Notes: generated by a model from the letters alone, not told the origin. Positions 54,559 through 63,405 are shown, counted from the first letter of the stretch. The stretch is 64,000 nucleotides of DNA from Empedobacter brevis NBRC 14943 = ATCC 43319 (GCF_000382425.1 NZ_KB908300.1:1-64000), one strand, 5' to 3'. Numbers and translations are program-made.

Positions 54559-55896
54559 TTAAACAAGTAATTTTACAATAGTTCCTTTTGGTTGATTTGC
54601 TGTAATTACTAAATCAATCTTATGCAAAGTTAAAATTATATTGGCCATTGACAAACCAATTCCCTTTCCTTGATATTTTTCCGTATTCTGACCTCTATAA
54701 AAGTTGTCTTTGATTTGCATTAAATCCGATTCGACAATCCCGATTCCTTGGTCGATAATATGTAATTCTAATTGATTATTGTGTTCGATAAACACTATTT
54801 GAATAGGTTGATTGTCGGAATACTTAATTGCATTACCCAAAATATTGTTCAAAGCAAGTTCTAACAGTTTTTCATTTCCTTGAATTGAAAGCAATGCATT
54901 GTTTTCAACGTTAATTTCAACATTAATCTTGGCTTGATGGTACATAACAGCATTTTCAATCACTTGCCACACTACCTCATCAATGCGAATCTGACTAAAT
55001 TCAAAACTGGTTTTGGCACCAGATAACAACATCATCTGATCTAGTGTTTCCTGAAGATCGTTGGTATATTGTTTTAATTGTTTAATGACCTCTTCATATT
55101 CTTCAACTGTACGCTTTTTATGATCAGTCACCTCCAAAGTTCCCAATAAAGCAGCTATAGGAGTTCTCAATTCATGAGAGACATAATTGATAAAGTTCTT
55201 TTGTATATTAAAAACCTGTGAAATCCGCTCAATAAAATGGTTGTATGTTTTCAATAAATCTTCAATTTCCGAATATGATTTTTTTAAAATGATGGGTTCA
55301 TTAAAATTTTTTGTATCCCTTTCATTTATATGATGAATGATGTTAATAATAGGCTCATACGCGATATAGCCCAAGTAATTTGAAAAAAGATAAACAAATA
55401 AGAGCCCTACTAAAGAAACAGTGATTAAAATATGCAACAACGATTGCATTTGATCATTGAATTCGTCTTTTGGTTCACGAACTATCACGACAAAATCTCC
55501 TTGATTATCTTTATAATAGATTCCATTGTAGAAAAAATCTTTGGACGTTTGGAAATCCACATTATTGCGACGTATTCGTTCAATAAAATCTGTTGAAATC
55601 TGCTTATCAGTTTTCATATGACCATTGTACATCTTATTTAACGAATCATAAACAACTATATTTTTTCTGGAAAGCGCTTTTTGTAATTGATTGGCTATAT
55701 TTTCATGTTCAATTTTTGACAACTCATCCTCTTCCAGATAATAAATAGCAGCTATTAAGGTTTTATTCTGCAGTGATTGCAATTCCTTTTTCTCCATCAA
55801 CTTATAAAAAGAAAAATAGACAACTGAGGATACAATCAATACGATTACACCAAACAACAGGACAGAATAAATTGATAATCGATGCTGCAGCTTCAT
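54559..55896 (-). CDS. Membrane sensor histidine kinase
   Basis: A 445-residue kinase: TM1 (about 7-29), a periplasmic sensor loop (about 30-155), TM2 (about 160-180), a linker, HisKA with H in VSHELRTP (about residue 239) and HATPase_c with NILGNAIKYSD, DQGIGI and GKGIGLSMAN. I start at the ATG (MKLQHRLSI) 1 bp after the response-regulator stop; a longer frame would overlap that gene. Architecture resembles CusS/CopS-type kinases. The metal-efflux operon nearby is its likely target, though the signal is unknown. The sensor loop shows no His/Met/Cys cluster. Confidence 0.9.
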   Translation of the reverse strand: MKLQHRLSIYSVLLFGVIVLIVSSVVYFSFYKLMEKKELQSLQNKTLIAAIYYLEEDELSKIEHENIANQLQKALSRKNIVVYDSLNKMYNGHMKTDKQISTDFIERIRRNNVDFQTSKDFFYNGIYYKDNQGDFVVIVREPKDEFNDQMQSLLHILITVSLVGLLFVYLFSNYLGYIAYEPIINIIHHINERDTKNFNEPIILKKSYSEIEDLLKTYNHFIERISQVFNIQKNFINYVSHELRTPIAALLGTLEVTDHKKRTVEEYEEVIKQLKQYTNDLQETLDQMMLLSGAKTSFEFSQIRIDEVVWQVIENAVMYHQAKINVEINVENNALLSIQGNEKLLELALNNILGNAIKYSDNQPIQIVFIEHNNQLELHIIDQGIGIVESDLMQIKDNFYRGQNTEKYQGKGIGLSMANIILTLHKIDLVITANQPKGTIVKLLV

Positions 55897-55897
55897 T

Positions 55898-56578
55898 TTA
55901 ATCCGCTTTAAACATATAACCAACCCCTTTCACTGTGTGAATATATTTCGTTCCGTTTTTCTCTATTTTATTTCTCAAATAGGAAATGTAAACATCCACT
56001 ACATTTGTATGATTATCAAATGTAATTCCCCAAACTGCATTCAAAATTTGAATTCGCGTAACCGTCTTGTCACTATTCTCAATTAAATAATTCAGTAATT
56101 TAAATTCTCGTGGAGAGAGTTCAGTTTCTTCTTGATTAACATACACTTTATATTGATCCAAATCAATTTCCAATGAATCAAAAATCAATTTGTTTTCAGG
56201 TTTTTCTTGAGAACGAAATTGATTTCTACGTGTCAACGCCTTAATCCGTGACAACAATTCGTCAAAATGAAATGGTTTTGTAATATAATCATCTGCACCG
56301 TAATCCAAAGCTGAAACTTTATCCTGCACCGTATTCAAAGCGCTAAGCATTAAGATTGGAGTGAATATTTTCTTGTAACGAAGTGTTTGTACCAATTGAA
56401 TTCCATCCATTTTTGGTAGCATAATATCGCAAATAATCAAGTCAAAATGTATGTTGAGAAATTTTTCTAAAACTGTTTCGGCATCTTTGCAAAGTGTAAC
56501 CAAATGACCATTCTCTTCTAATCCTTTGATTAAGAAATCACTAATTCGTTTATCATCTTCAATCACTAAAATTTGCAT
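55898..56578 (-). CDS. OmpR-family response regulator
   Basis: A 226-residue regulator. The receiver domain has the acidic pair D8-D9 (IEDDKRI), phospho-acceptor D51 (ICDIMLPKMDG) and lysine in YITKPFHFDEL. The C-terminal winged helix (ELSPREFKLLNYLIENSDK to HTVKGVGYMFKAD) is of the PhoB/CusR type. I start at the ATG giving MQILVIEDD; the longer frame adds residues not found in receiver domains. It is encoded just before its kinase and probably activates the metal-efflux operon. Confidence 0.92.
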   Translation of the reverse strand: MQILVIEDDKRISDFLIKGLEENGHLVTLCKDAETVLEKFLNIHFDLIICDIMLPKMDGIQLVQTLRYKKIFTPILMLSALNTVQDKVSALDYGADDYITKPFHFDELLSRIKALTRRNQFRSQEKPENKLIFDSLEIDLDQYKVYVNQEETELSPREFKLLNYLIENSDKTVTRIQILNAVWGITFDNHTNVVDVYISYLRNKIEKNGTKYIHTVKGVGYMFKAD

Positions 56579-56595
56579 AATTCGTTCAGTTTTTC

Positions 56596-56656
56596 CAAAA
56601 TTAATCATTTTAACAGCAAGAAATAAATACAATTGATATTCTAATCCTATTTTAAT
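56596..56656 (-). promoter_or_regulatory. Promoter of the two-component operon with 11-bp-spaced repeats
   Basis: Minus-strand TAATTTTG at 56596-56603 is the -7 element, about 17 bp before the regulator ATG. About 36 bp upstream, TTCTAAT (56639-56645) and TTTTAAT (56650-56656) repeat with 11-bp spacing. They resemble the boxes before the metal-efflux operon, though in the opposite orientation, and may serve autoregulation. Confidence 0.35.
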
Positions 56657-56660
56657 TCAT

Positions 56661-56693
56661 AAAAAAAGAGCTTTTTACAAGCTCTTTTTTTAT
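56661..56693 (-). terminator. Terminator of the 2OG oxygenase gene
   Basis: Stem AAAGAGCTT / AAGCTCTTT with a 5-nt loop and A/T runs on both sides; 6 bp after the oxygenase stop. Confidence 0.85.
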
Positions 56694-56698
56694 ATGTC

Positions 56699-57343
56699 CT
56701 AAATAACGACTGATGTCGAACGTGTTTTTAACCAACCTGTTATACTATATCTTGGACGGTTTACAGTTTTTACTTCATGTGGAATTGTTTTACTGTCAAA
56801 AACAGCCAAACGTCCAGCTAACGGAAGAATATCCAACTCTTTTTCTTCCTTATCTTCACCTGGTAAAAACAACGTTAATTGACCTCCAAATTCATCTTTC
56901 CATTGTTCATCATTCAGATAAAGAACAATAGAAAGTGTTCGACGATCGTCATTCTTGAAGGCGTCAACATGTTTTTGATAGAAAGTTCCTTCAGGATAAA
57001 TCGCATAATGAAACTCACTTTCCTCAATTCCCATATAACATGTTTTATTCAAATAATCAATAAAATCATTGATTTTAGAAAAGAAAATTTCTTCTGTTTT
57101 TGTTTTATTCATTTCATCCATCCATTTAATTTTATCTCCTCGTATAGACTTTATGACTTGCTCATTTTGAGAATTTCCAATGGCTGCTTGATGAAAATCG
57201 TGTTTATCTTCCGTTCGAATAATTGCTTCGCGAAGTTGTTTTGTTTCCTCTACCGAGAAAAAAAAGTCTGAAATAGAGTATTTTTGATTTGATAAGTCAT
57301 CAATAATCTTTTCATAAATTGGGTTTAATGTAATATTACTCAT
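56699..57343 (-). CDS. 2-oxoglutarate-Fe(II) oxygenase (SM-20/prolyl 4-hydroxylase type)
   Basis: A 214-residue double-stranded beta-helix dioxygenase. The iron triad is H125, D127 (YQKHVDAF) and H189 (TIPHEVK), and R198 in RYSITGW is the 2-oxoglutarate contact. LSIVLYLNDEQW and FGGQLTLFLP are typical core strands of the SM-20-related group. Such enzymes hydroxylate proline or other residues on proteins such as elongation or ribosomal proteins; the target here is unknown. Monocistronic. Confidence 0.88.
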   Translation of the reverse strand: MSNITLNPIYEKIIDDLSNQKYSISDFFFSVEETKQLREAIIRTEDKHDFHQAAIGNSQNEQVIKSIRGDKIKWMDEMNKTKTEEIFFSKINDFIDYLNKTCYMGIEESEFHYAIYPEGTFYQKHVDAFKNDDRRTLSIVLYLNDEQWKDEFGGQLTLFLPGEDKEEKELDILPLAGRLAVFDSKTIPHEVKTVNRPRYSITGWLKTRSTSVVI

Positions 57344-57715
57344 TCATTGTTATGAAAACTTTAGTAAAAGTAATTTTTATTGAGAAAAACATAATCATGA
57401 TTTTTATTTTTTTTATCCGTTATTTTAACGGAGTGACTTTTTTAATTGTTTCTCAATTGTTTCACCATCTTTCTTGGTAACCTTTTACCATTTTTTCAAA
57501 CTTCACAACAAAATATAAATCACTAAAAATGAACATCTAATAAAGATTGCTGAGAAAGTGATTAAGACGTAACTATTCTCATGTCAAGATTAAAATTTTA
57601 GCAAGAAACACTCTTTTCAGATAACTCGTTCTGATTACCATGTAAATAGCTATGAATCTTATAAGATACTAGATTCGAAGAGGTATTTAAGGATTCATAA
57701 AATTGCTGTACACTT
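57344..57715. other. Gene-free interval
   Basis: I find no coding region, RNA gene or strong terminator. The only structure seen is a short stem GGTAA / TTACC followed by a T run near 57477-57497. The left end must contain the promoter of the oxygenase gene, but no clear consensus match was found. Confidence 0.4.
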
Positions 57716-58471
57716 TTATGACGGATCGAAAAAATACGGTTTTAGAATGTCTTCAAAATTATAAAGCCCTTTAGGTTTATCTTTTATATTTTCGGCAACA
57801 AACAAAGCCCCACTTCCAAATGCTTCGCGGGATATTGATTCATGAACTAATCGGATAGTTTGATAAGGAAATCCAAAAATAACTTCGTGTTTTCCCACAA
57901 TACCGCCTACTCTGACAGAATTAATATTTTCAGTTTCAATCTCTAAAGTTTCTGCAATTTTCACAGCAGTACCGGAAATTCCCGGTTTAGTTTTGAAATG
58001 TTCCTCAATCACTTCGATATCAACTTGTGGAGCAATATTTTTTAATAAGGATGCAGCAAATAATAAATAATTTACTCCTAGCGTAATATTAGGTGACCAG
58101 AAAACAACAGTATCGGCAGAAAGCAAGCGCAGGTATTCTTTTTCTTTTTGTCCATAATGCGAAATGGCTGATATAATTTTGATCTCTTTTTCAGCACATG
58201 TTTTCCCATATGAATAAATATTTTCCGCAGTAGAGAAATCTATAATAATATCAACAGGATGTTGAGACAATAATTCATCTATAGCAGTATTTTGTGATGA
58301 ATAGATGAAACCTGTATCAGTACTAGAAATACCCAAAAAGTCTTTTACAGATGAATGTTCTGTTATTTTTCGGTTTCTCAGTACCCATTCCAAGGAAAAG
58401 TCTGCATGCTGCAATATTACACTAGCGACTGCCTTTCCTGCTTTTCCAAATCCCATCAAACCTATTTTCAT
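57716..58471 (-). CDS. dapB: Dihydrodipicolinate reductase (DapB) family protein
   Basis: A 251-residue NAD(P)H-dependent reductase of the DapB fold. The nucleotide motif GFGKAGKAV is at residues 7-15, IIIDFSTAENI follows, SPNITLGVN precedes the active site, and EEHFKTKPGISGTA (156-169) is the substrate-binding signature. Compared with E. coli EAHHRHK, the catalytic histidine (H158) and lysine (K162) are kept but the second histidine is phenylalanine (F159). Expected role: reduction of hydroxytetrahydrodipicolinate in lysine and diaminopimelate synthesis. The gene is solitary here. Confidence 0.85.
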   Translation of the reverse strand: MKIGLMGFGKAGKAVASVILQHADFSLEWVLRNRKITEHSSVKDFLGISSTDTGFIYSSQNTAIDELLSQHPVDIIIDFSTAENIYSYGKTCAEKEIKIISAISHYGQKEKEYLRLLSADTVVFWSPNITLGVNYLLFAASLLKNIAPQVDIEVIEEHFKTKPGISGTAVKIAETLEIETENINSVRVGGIVGKHEVIFGFPYQTIRLVHESISREAFGSGALFVAENIKDKPKGLYNFEDILKPYFFDPS

Positions 58472-58715
58472 GATTATAATTTTTGTACAATTATTAATTA
58501 TTTTTACGGTCGTTGAAAACGTTATAAAATGTAATAATTAAAAAAAAGAGTTTTCCTCTTAAAAATTAAAACCACCAAAAAAGCAGCAAATCAAAACCAG
58601 CATAACGTTAATTATCAAACACATACATAAAAATGTAAATCGTTCAGTACCGTTTATATGTTGTAATATAATGAAAAATAATGAGACTTACCCTGAGAAG
58701 TCTTTTCTGTTATTT

Positions 58716-59672
58716 CTAATATAACACTAATCTGTCCAAATCTAGCAACAAATAATTAATGTTTTGGTTTATAGTTCGTGTAGCCGATTGCATTTGATTT
58801 AACATGCGTGAGCGGTTAAATAAATCTGAAGCTCTATATTCACCTCCATCTCCAAAATTTACAGACCGATTCGCTTCTTCTATATTATTTTCAAAATTAA
58901 ATTCGAGCCAACGATTCTTTATATTTCCTATAATTGATTTCCCATCTGTATGATTCGAAAACTTTTTCTCGGTGTACATGTACCAAACGAACGGAGGGAA
59001 ATTCTCTGATTCTAACTTTTGTGTCCAAATATCTCGTAATAAATTTCTCTGATGGATAAATTCCACTTTTCTCCCTTTAGGATTTAAAGTAGCGAAACCA
59101 AGCCCTGCCCCTACAACTCCTCCTCCGATGTCTACGGCATTTCCCCAACTATCATTGCTAATAATTCCACTTGCAACAGATGCTGCAGCTCCTGCAATAA
59201 TTGAATAAATGACTAATTTATTATTGCGATTGTCATTGATATTTTGTAGATAGCTTGCCATTTGTTCTACCCGTTCCCCTTCGCAATCAAACTCAGCAGC
59301 TACAGCATCTAATTCGGTTAATGCAATTGTAATTTTATTATTGATTGAATTTTTAAGTTCTAAAACTCTCACTCTTGACTCTAAAGATGAATCTTTTTTC
59401 AATTCATTGATTGTTTTCACTTCATCCAAAGATTCTAGTGCATTTAAAATCAATATACTTTGTTCTGAAAAGGTCGTTCTTAAATCTGTATTTGCGCTTA
59501 AAATAGAATCCGAATTATACGAAGGCAATTCTTTCTTATAATTGTAATGATGAGGAGCTTTACAATAACTATTCTTTAAAGTCAAAATATGCTCGTTGAT
59601 ATGTTGATTCTTTTGAGAAACACAAGAAGTTATTAAAGTTAAACAGAATGATATATAGATGAATAATTTCAT
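58716..59672 (-). CDS. Lipoprotein with a glycine-zipper segment, function unknown
   Basis: A 318-residue lipoprotein; I use the ATG giving MKLFIYISFCLTLITSC because it sets up a lipobox (ITSC) at the right distance. After a helical region (about 50-150) comes a Gly/Ala-rich hydrophobic segment IIAGAAASVASGII...GGGVVGAGLGFATL (about residues 155-200) with glycine-zipper spacing, then a polar domain. Glycine zippers can insert into or pack within membranes, as in some envelope and pore-forming proteins. No family is recognised. The 244 bp between it and dapB hold only a weak AGACTT / AAGTCT stem (58684-58703). Confidence 0.6.
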   Translation of the reverse strand: MKLFIYISFCLTLITSCVSQKNQHINEHILTLKNSYCKAPHHYNYKKELPSYNSDSILSANTDLRTTFSEQSILILNALESLDEVKTINELKKDSSLESRVRVLELKNSINNKITIALTELDAVAAEFDCEGERVEQMASYLQNINDNRNNKLVIYSIIAGAAASVASGIISNDSWGNAVDIGGGVVGAGLGFATLNPKGRKVEFIHQRNLLRDIWTQKLESENFPPFVWYMYTEKKFSNHTDGKSIIGNIKNRWLEFNFENNIEEANRSVNFGDGGEYRASDLFNRSRMLNQMQSATRTINQNINYLLLDLDRLVLY

Positions 59673-59853
59673 AAAATCAAGATTAATTGCGTAAACAAAA
59701 ATAAGATAATCTTTGTGTTCTTCATTTTTATGACACAAAATATCAATCCACCTTTTAAAAATATATTTTTACAACATCAACATTCTTATAAGTTTAATCA
59801 ATTCATTCATGTAATCCACTATTTTTTTCCTATCTTCAATAAAAAATAAACGT

Positions 59854-60309
59854 ATGTTTCTAAATTTTGAAGATAAAGCTGATGTTATTTCAAGGTTGAA
59901 AAGTTTAAAAACTGATCAACAGCCGGAATGGGGAATAATGACTCCTCAACATATGGTTGAACATTTAATTGTGACAACAAAAATATCGAACGGGGGATTA
60001 TCGATTCCTTGTCGCATTCCGAAAGAACAAATTCCTCAATACAAAGCATTTTTATTGGAATCTGATCAAGAAATGCAAAAAGGAATAAAAGCAAATGGCA
60101 TGGAAGGTTTATTAGATCTACGTTATCCTTCTTTGGCTGCTTCTATTGAAAAATTAGAACATGAAATTGATCAATTTCATGTGTACTTTGAGCATAACCC
60201 TGAAGCAAAAATTGTAAATCCTGTTCTTGATGAAATTGGTTATGAAGATTGGAAAATATTTCATAAAAAACATTTTACTCATCATTTTAAACAATTTGGT
60301 TTATTTTAA
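59854..60309 (+). CDS. DUF1569-type DinB-like protein
   Basis: A 151-residue cytosolic protein. MTPQHMVEHLIVTTKISNG (about 30-48) and the histidine-rich C-terminus IFHKKHFTHHFKQFGL match what I know as DUF1569, a four-helix DinB/YfiT-like fold whose spaced histidines could bind a divalent metal. The enzymatic role is unknown; metal-dependent thiol transferase activity is known for relatives of this fold. It is divergent from the lipoprotein gene and ends in a partial hairpin shared with the CLC gene. Confidence 0.75.
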   Translation: MFLNFEDKADVISRLKSLKTDQQPEWGIMTPQHMVEHLIVTTKISNGGLSIPCRIPKEQIPQYKAFLLESDQEMQKGIKANGMEGLLDLRYPSLAASIEKLEHEIDQFHVYFEHNPEAKIVNPVLDEIGYEDWKIFHKKHFTHHFKQFGLF

Positions 60310-60343
60310 ATAGATAAAACTCTTTTTGATTAAACAAAAAATA

Positions 60344-60386
60344 GTGATGAGAGACGAAACTAAGTTGTTTCTCACCATTATTTTTT
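60344..60386. terminator. Imperfect bidirectional terminator
   Basis: Arms AAAAAATAGTGATGAGA and TCTCACCATTATTTTTTT pair with a few wobbles between convergent genes. Confidence 0.5.
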
Positions 60387-60391
60387 TATTC

Positions 60392-61696
60392 TCAAAGATC
60401 ATTTAATCTTTTACCTTCTTGAGCTGAAAATCGTCTATGCTTTGCTTCTCCTATTATTTGTTGTCCATAAATACTGTTGTGTCCTGAAATAAAATAAGAA
60501 ACAATACAAGCCACTGCTGCATAAACACCACACTCTACTCCAAATAATTCTATTGCCATAATGGTACACGCAATTGGTGTATTTGTAGCTCCTGCAAAAA
60601 CGGCAACAAATCCCATCCCTGCTAAAAGTCCTGTTGGTAAAGGAATAAAAAGACTTAAAGCGTTTCCCAACGTTGCTCCTATAAAGAATAAAGGAGTAAC
60701 TTCTCCTCCTTTAAAACCTGCTGAAAGTGTTATAATGGTCAACATCATTTTTAAAGCAAAATCATATGATGGCAATTGTTCATCAAAAGCCTGAATTATC
60801 GTAGGAATTCCTAAACCAATATATTTTGTGGTACCTATTGCTAAAACAATACAAGCTACAATAATTCCTCCCACAAATGGTCGTAATGGAGGATACGAAA
60901 TTTTAGATTTAAAAATATGACTTGCTTTATGCATTAATTTGCTAAAAATAGAAGCACATAAACCAAAAAATAAGCCTGCAAAAATAGCATACGTAATATT
61001 TAAAATCGAAACATTAGGCACGAGATCTATCTGATAATGCGTATGAGGTGTTTGCCATAGCTTAGTCACTATATCTGCAAATATTGCAGTCATAAAAGCT
61101 GGATAAAGTGCATTGTAACGTATGCGTCCAATTAGAAAAAATTCTAACGCAAAGACAGCTCCTGCAAGTGGCGTCCCAAAAACAGAACCGAATCCACCTG
61201 CAACTGCTGCTATAATTAAAACTTTTCTATCTGCTGGAGAAAGCTTGAGTGGTTTACTAAATTGATCTGCAATAGCTCCTGCCATCTGCAAAGCTGTACC
61301 TTCACGTCCGGCCGAACCTCCGAAAAAATGAGTCACAATTGTTCCGATATAAATAAAAGGAGCCATTCTGAAAGGTATAATTTGTTTCGGGGTATGAATC
61401 GTATCAATTAATAAATTATTTCCTCCTTCTACTTCTTTTCCATATGAATAATACAGCAATCCGATAAGAAAACCACCTATTGGTAAAAAGGCAATAAGCC
61501 ATGGATGATTTTCTCTAAAATCTGTCGCTAAATTTAAAGTTTGTAGAAAGCCGGCTGAAGCCGTTCCGATAAGAATACTCATAAACAAACAAATAAATGT
61601 CCATTTTAACATATAAAGAGATGCCGGATACTTTCTGAAAAAAAATGTAAAATAGGTATTTTTTTTTAAAACTGAATTTTGCTTATTTTTAGACAT
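60392..61696 (-). CDS. CLC-F-type fluoride/proton antiporter
   Basis: A 434-residue CLC-superfamily membrane protein. The gating glutamate is E132 in GGSAGREGT. The chloride-CLC motif GSGIP is replaced by GGNNLL (residues 91-96), and GGEVTPLFFIGATLGN stands where GxFxP normally lies; both changes mark the fluoride-exporting CLC-F clade. TM helices fill the chain and there are no CBS domains. The upstream fluoride riboswitch independently supports fluoride export. Start: ATG with an AGGAG ribosome site 4 nt upstream (61701-61705), unusually strong for this genome and held in a hairpin. Confidence 0.93.
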   Translation of the reverse strand: MSKNKQNSVLKKNTYFTFFFRKYPASLYMLKWTFICLFMSILIGTASAGFLQTLNLATDFRENHPWLIAFLPIGGFLIGLLYYSYGKEVEGGNNLLIDTIHTPKQIIPFRMAPFIYIGTIVTHFFGGSAGREGTALQMAGAIADQFSKPLKLSPADRKVLIIAAVAGGFGSVFGTPLAGAVFALEFFLIGRIRYNALYPAFMTAIFADIVTKLWQTPHTHYQIDLVPNVSILNITYAIFAGLFFGLCASIFSKLMHKASHIFKSKISYPPLRPFVGGIIVACIVLAIGTTKYIGLGIPTIIQAFDEQLPSYDFALKMMLTIITLSAGFKGGEVTPLFFIGATLGNALSLFIPLPTGLLAGMGFVAVFAGATNTPIACTIMAIELFGVECGVYAAVACIVSYFISGHNSIYGQQIIGEAKHRRFSAQEGKRLNDL

Positions 61697-61700
61697 AGCT

Positions 61701-61735
61701 CTCCTGATTAAATGTTATACTTTTAATTAATCAGG
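61701..61735 (-). promoter_or_regulatory. Ribosome-binding-site-sequestering hairpin (riboswitch expression platform)
   Basis: On the minus strand CCTGATTAA (61727-61735) can pair with TTAATCAGG (61703-61711), whose end forms the AGGAG ribosome site. The 5-prime arm shares two to three bases with the aptamer's 3-prime end, so ligand binding and hairpin closure compete at that edge. No T run follows, so translational control is likely. Confidence 0.75.
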
Positions 61736-61781
61736 CGTCATCAGCTTTTGAAGCGGTTGGGTAAGGAAGAACACCATTTCC
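61733..61781 (-). ncRNA. Fluoride riboswitch (crcB motif)
   Basis: The minus strand carries the consensus nearly base for base: GGAAATGGTGTTCTTCC, then AACCGC, a short stem GCTT / AAGC, and GCTGATGACGCCT. P1 is GGAA / TTCC, and the long-range pairing is GGTGTT with GACGCC. It lies 37 nt before a CLC-F gene. Fluoride should stabilise it and allow translation of the exporter. Confidence 0.95.
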
Positions 61782-61795
61782 TTTCTTGTCTTTTG

Positions 61796-61825
61796 CAAAG
61801 GTATTATTTTATTTAGAAAAAACAA
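61796..61825 (-). promoter_or_regulatory. Promoter of the fluoride exporter transcript
   Basis: TTG (61823-61825), exactly 19 bp, TACCTTTG (61796-61803) on the minus strand, a complete Bacteroidetes promoter. The predicted start near 61790 puts the whole aptamer in the leader. Confidence 0.85.
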
Positions 61826-61838
61826 TTATAATCATTTC

Positions 61839-62351
61839 TTATTTATACCAACTACTATACATCAAATAATTATTGGCGATTCGTTCTATTTCGCCTTCTT
61901 TTAATTCTTTCGGAACATCTTTTATTTTTTTTGCAGGAATACCTGCCCATAATTCACCTTCCTTTACATGTGATCCTTTTGTTAGAATTGCACCTGCAGC
62001 GATCAACGAATTCGATTCTACAATACAATCATCCATTACGATAGCTCCCATTCCAATCAACACATTATCATGTATTGTACAACCATGAACAATTGCATTG
62101 TGTCCTATCGAAACATTATTTCCAATTGTCGTTGGTGACTTTTGATAAGTTGCATGAATTGTTGCATTATCCTGGATGTTTACCTTATTTCCCATCTTTA
62201 TATAATGAACATCACCACGCACAACAGCAGAAAACCAAATGGAGCAATCATTTCCCATTTCCACCTCTCCTACAATTACTGCGTTATCTGCCAGAAAGCA
62301 GTTGTCACCGAACTTCGGTGCGTGTCCATTTAATTCTTTAATTATTGCCAT
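61839..62351 (-). CDS. Gamma-carbonic-anhydrase-like left-handed beta-helix protein
   Basis: A 170-residue YrdA/PaaY-type hexapeptide-repeat protein. Repeats run from about residue 10 to 140. Metal-binding histidines are in DNATIHAT and GHNAIVHGCTIHD. The C-terminal helix starts at GIPAKKIKDVPKEL. Related proteins form trimers with zinc or iron between subunits; some are carbonic anhydrases, others thioesterases. Activity here is not certain. Divergent from the Nfu gene with 56 bp between start codons. Confidence 0.9.
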   Translation of the reverse strand: MAIIKELNGHAPKFGDNCFLADNAVIVGEVEMGNDCSIWFSAVVRGDVHYIKMGNKVNIQDNATIHATYQKSPTTIGNNVSIGHNAIVHGCTIHDNVLIGMGAIVMDDCIVESNSLIAAGAILTKGSHVKEGELWAGIPAKKIKDVPKELKEGEIERIANNYLMYSSWYK

Positions 62352-62395
62352 AACAAAATCTATAATTCTAATGATAAAGATACGTTTTTATAGCT

Positions 62396-62403
62396 TATTT
62401 TTG
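62396..62403 (+). promoter_or_regulatory. -7 element directly before the Nfu gene
   Basis: TATTTTTG followed by CAGT and then ATG at 62408, the same layout as dinB. The predicted transcript start coincides with the start codon. Confidence 0.5.
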
Positions 62404-62407
62404 CAGT

Positions 62408-63292
62408 ATGATGAGAGTATACGAAGAAATTACACCAAATAATAATGTGATGAAGTTCGTTTGTGACGTGACTTTGACACAAGGTGGCGTAGAATTCGAT
62501 AAAGAATCTACAGCTGCAGAATCTCCTTTAGCACAAGTTTTATTGACAATACCATTTATTCACAAAATATTTATCACGGCTAATTTTGTTGCGATAGAAA
62601 AAATAGATGGAGTTGATTGGGCTGATGTAACAGAAGATTTGAAAGAAATTATCAATGATCATTTAGAGGAAAATGCAATTTTAGCTCCTATGAAAAAGGC
62701 TCCTATTTCTATTTATGCAGAAATGACGCCTAATCCGGCTGCTATGAAATTTGTCTCAAACTCAATGCTATCACCGGAAATCATCGAAATTAAATCGAGC
62801 GATAAGGCAGCAGGAGTTCCATTGGCTGTTGCTATTTACAAAGAATATCCATTTGTTGAGGAAGTTTTTATTGTAGATAATTATGTTTCACTTACTAAAA
62901 ATGAATCTGAAGACTGGTCCCTTTGGGCAATGGATGTTCGTTCTTTTATTACAAACTATCTGCAAGCTGGGGGTATTGTTTTTGATGAATTCTATGAATT
63001 TACAACAGAAGCACCGGAACATGTTGTGGTAAAATCTGCTGAAGAATTTTCTTCCGTAGAGCAACAAATCAAAGCTATATTAGATGAATATGTACAGCCA
63101 GCAGTTGCGAACGATGGTGGAAATATCGAATTGATCGAATTTGATGAAGAAACTCGTACAGCTAAAATGTTATTACAGGGTGCTTGTTCAGGCTGCCCGT
63201 CTTCAACAGCTACACTTAAAAACGGTATCGAAGGTATTTTAAAACAAATGATGCCTGATGTTGTAGACAATGTAGAAGCTGTCAACGGATAA
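62408..63292 (+). CDS. NifU-family Fe-S carrier with duplicated Nfu-N domain
   Basis: A 294-residue protein with two Nfu_N repeats, about residues 1-90 (PNNNVMKFVCDVTLTQGG) and 95-185 (PNPAAMKFVSNSML), then a C-terminal NifU domain with the cluster-binding GACSGCPSS (cysteines near 259 and 262). It carries a 4Fe-4S cluster between subunits and delivers it to apoproteins. The duplicated N-domain is, as far as I recall, normal in Bacteroidetes. A perfect terminator follows. Confidence 0.93.
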   Translation: MMRVYEEITPNNNVMKFVCDVTLTQGGVEFDKESTAAESPLAQVLLTIPFIHKIFITANFVAIEKIDGVDWADVTEDLKEIINDHLEENAILAPMKKAPISIYAEMTPNPAAMKFVSNSMLSPEIIEIKSSDKAAGVPLAVAIYKEYPFVEEVFIVDNYVSLTKNESEDWSLWAMDVRSFITNYLQAGGIVFDEFYEFTTEAPEHVVVKSAEEFSSVEQQIKAILDEYVQPAVANDGGNIELIEFDEETRTAKMLLQGACSGCPSSTATLKNGIEGILKQMMPDVVDNVEAVNG

Positions 63293-63317
63293 ACTTAAGT
63301 TTAATCACTTTAATTCA

Positions 63318-63359
63318 AAAAAATAGCGCCTTCCAATTGGAAGGCGCTATTTTTTTTTG
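63318..63359. terminator. Strong bidirectional terminator
   Basis: A nearly continuous palindrome, AAAAAAATAGCGCCTTCC and its complement around AATT, between convergent genes. Confidence 0.92.
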
Positions 63360-63405
63360 AATACTTTAATTATTGAGTAAAAGAAAGTCCTCTATATCTA
63401 AAATA

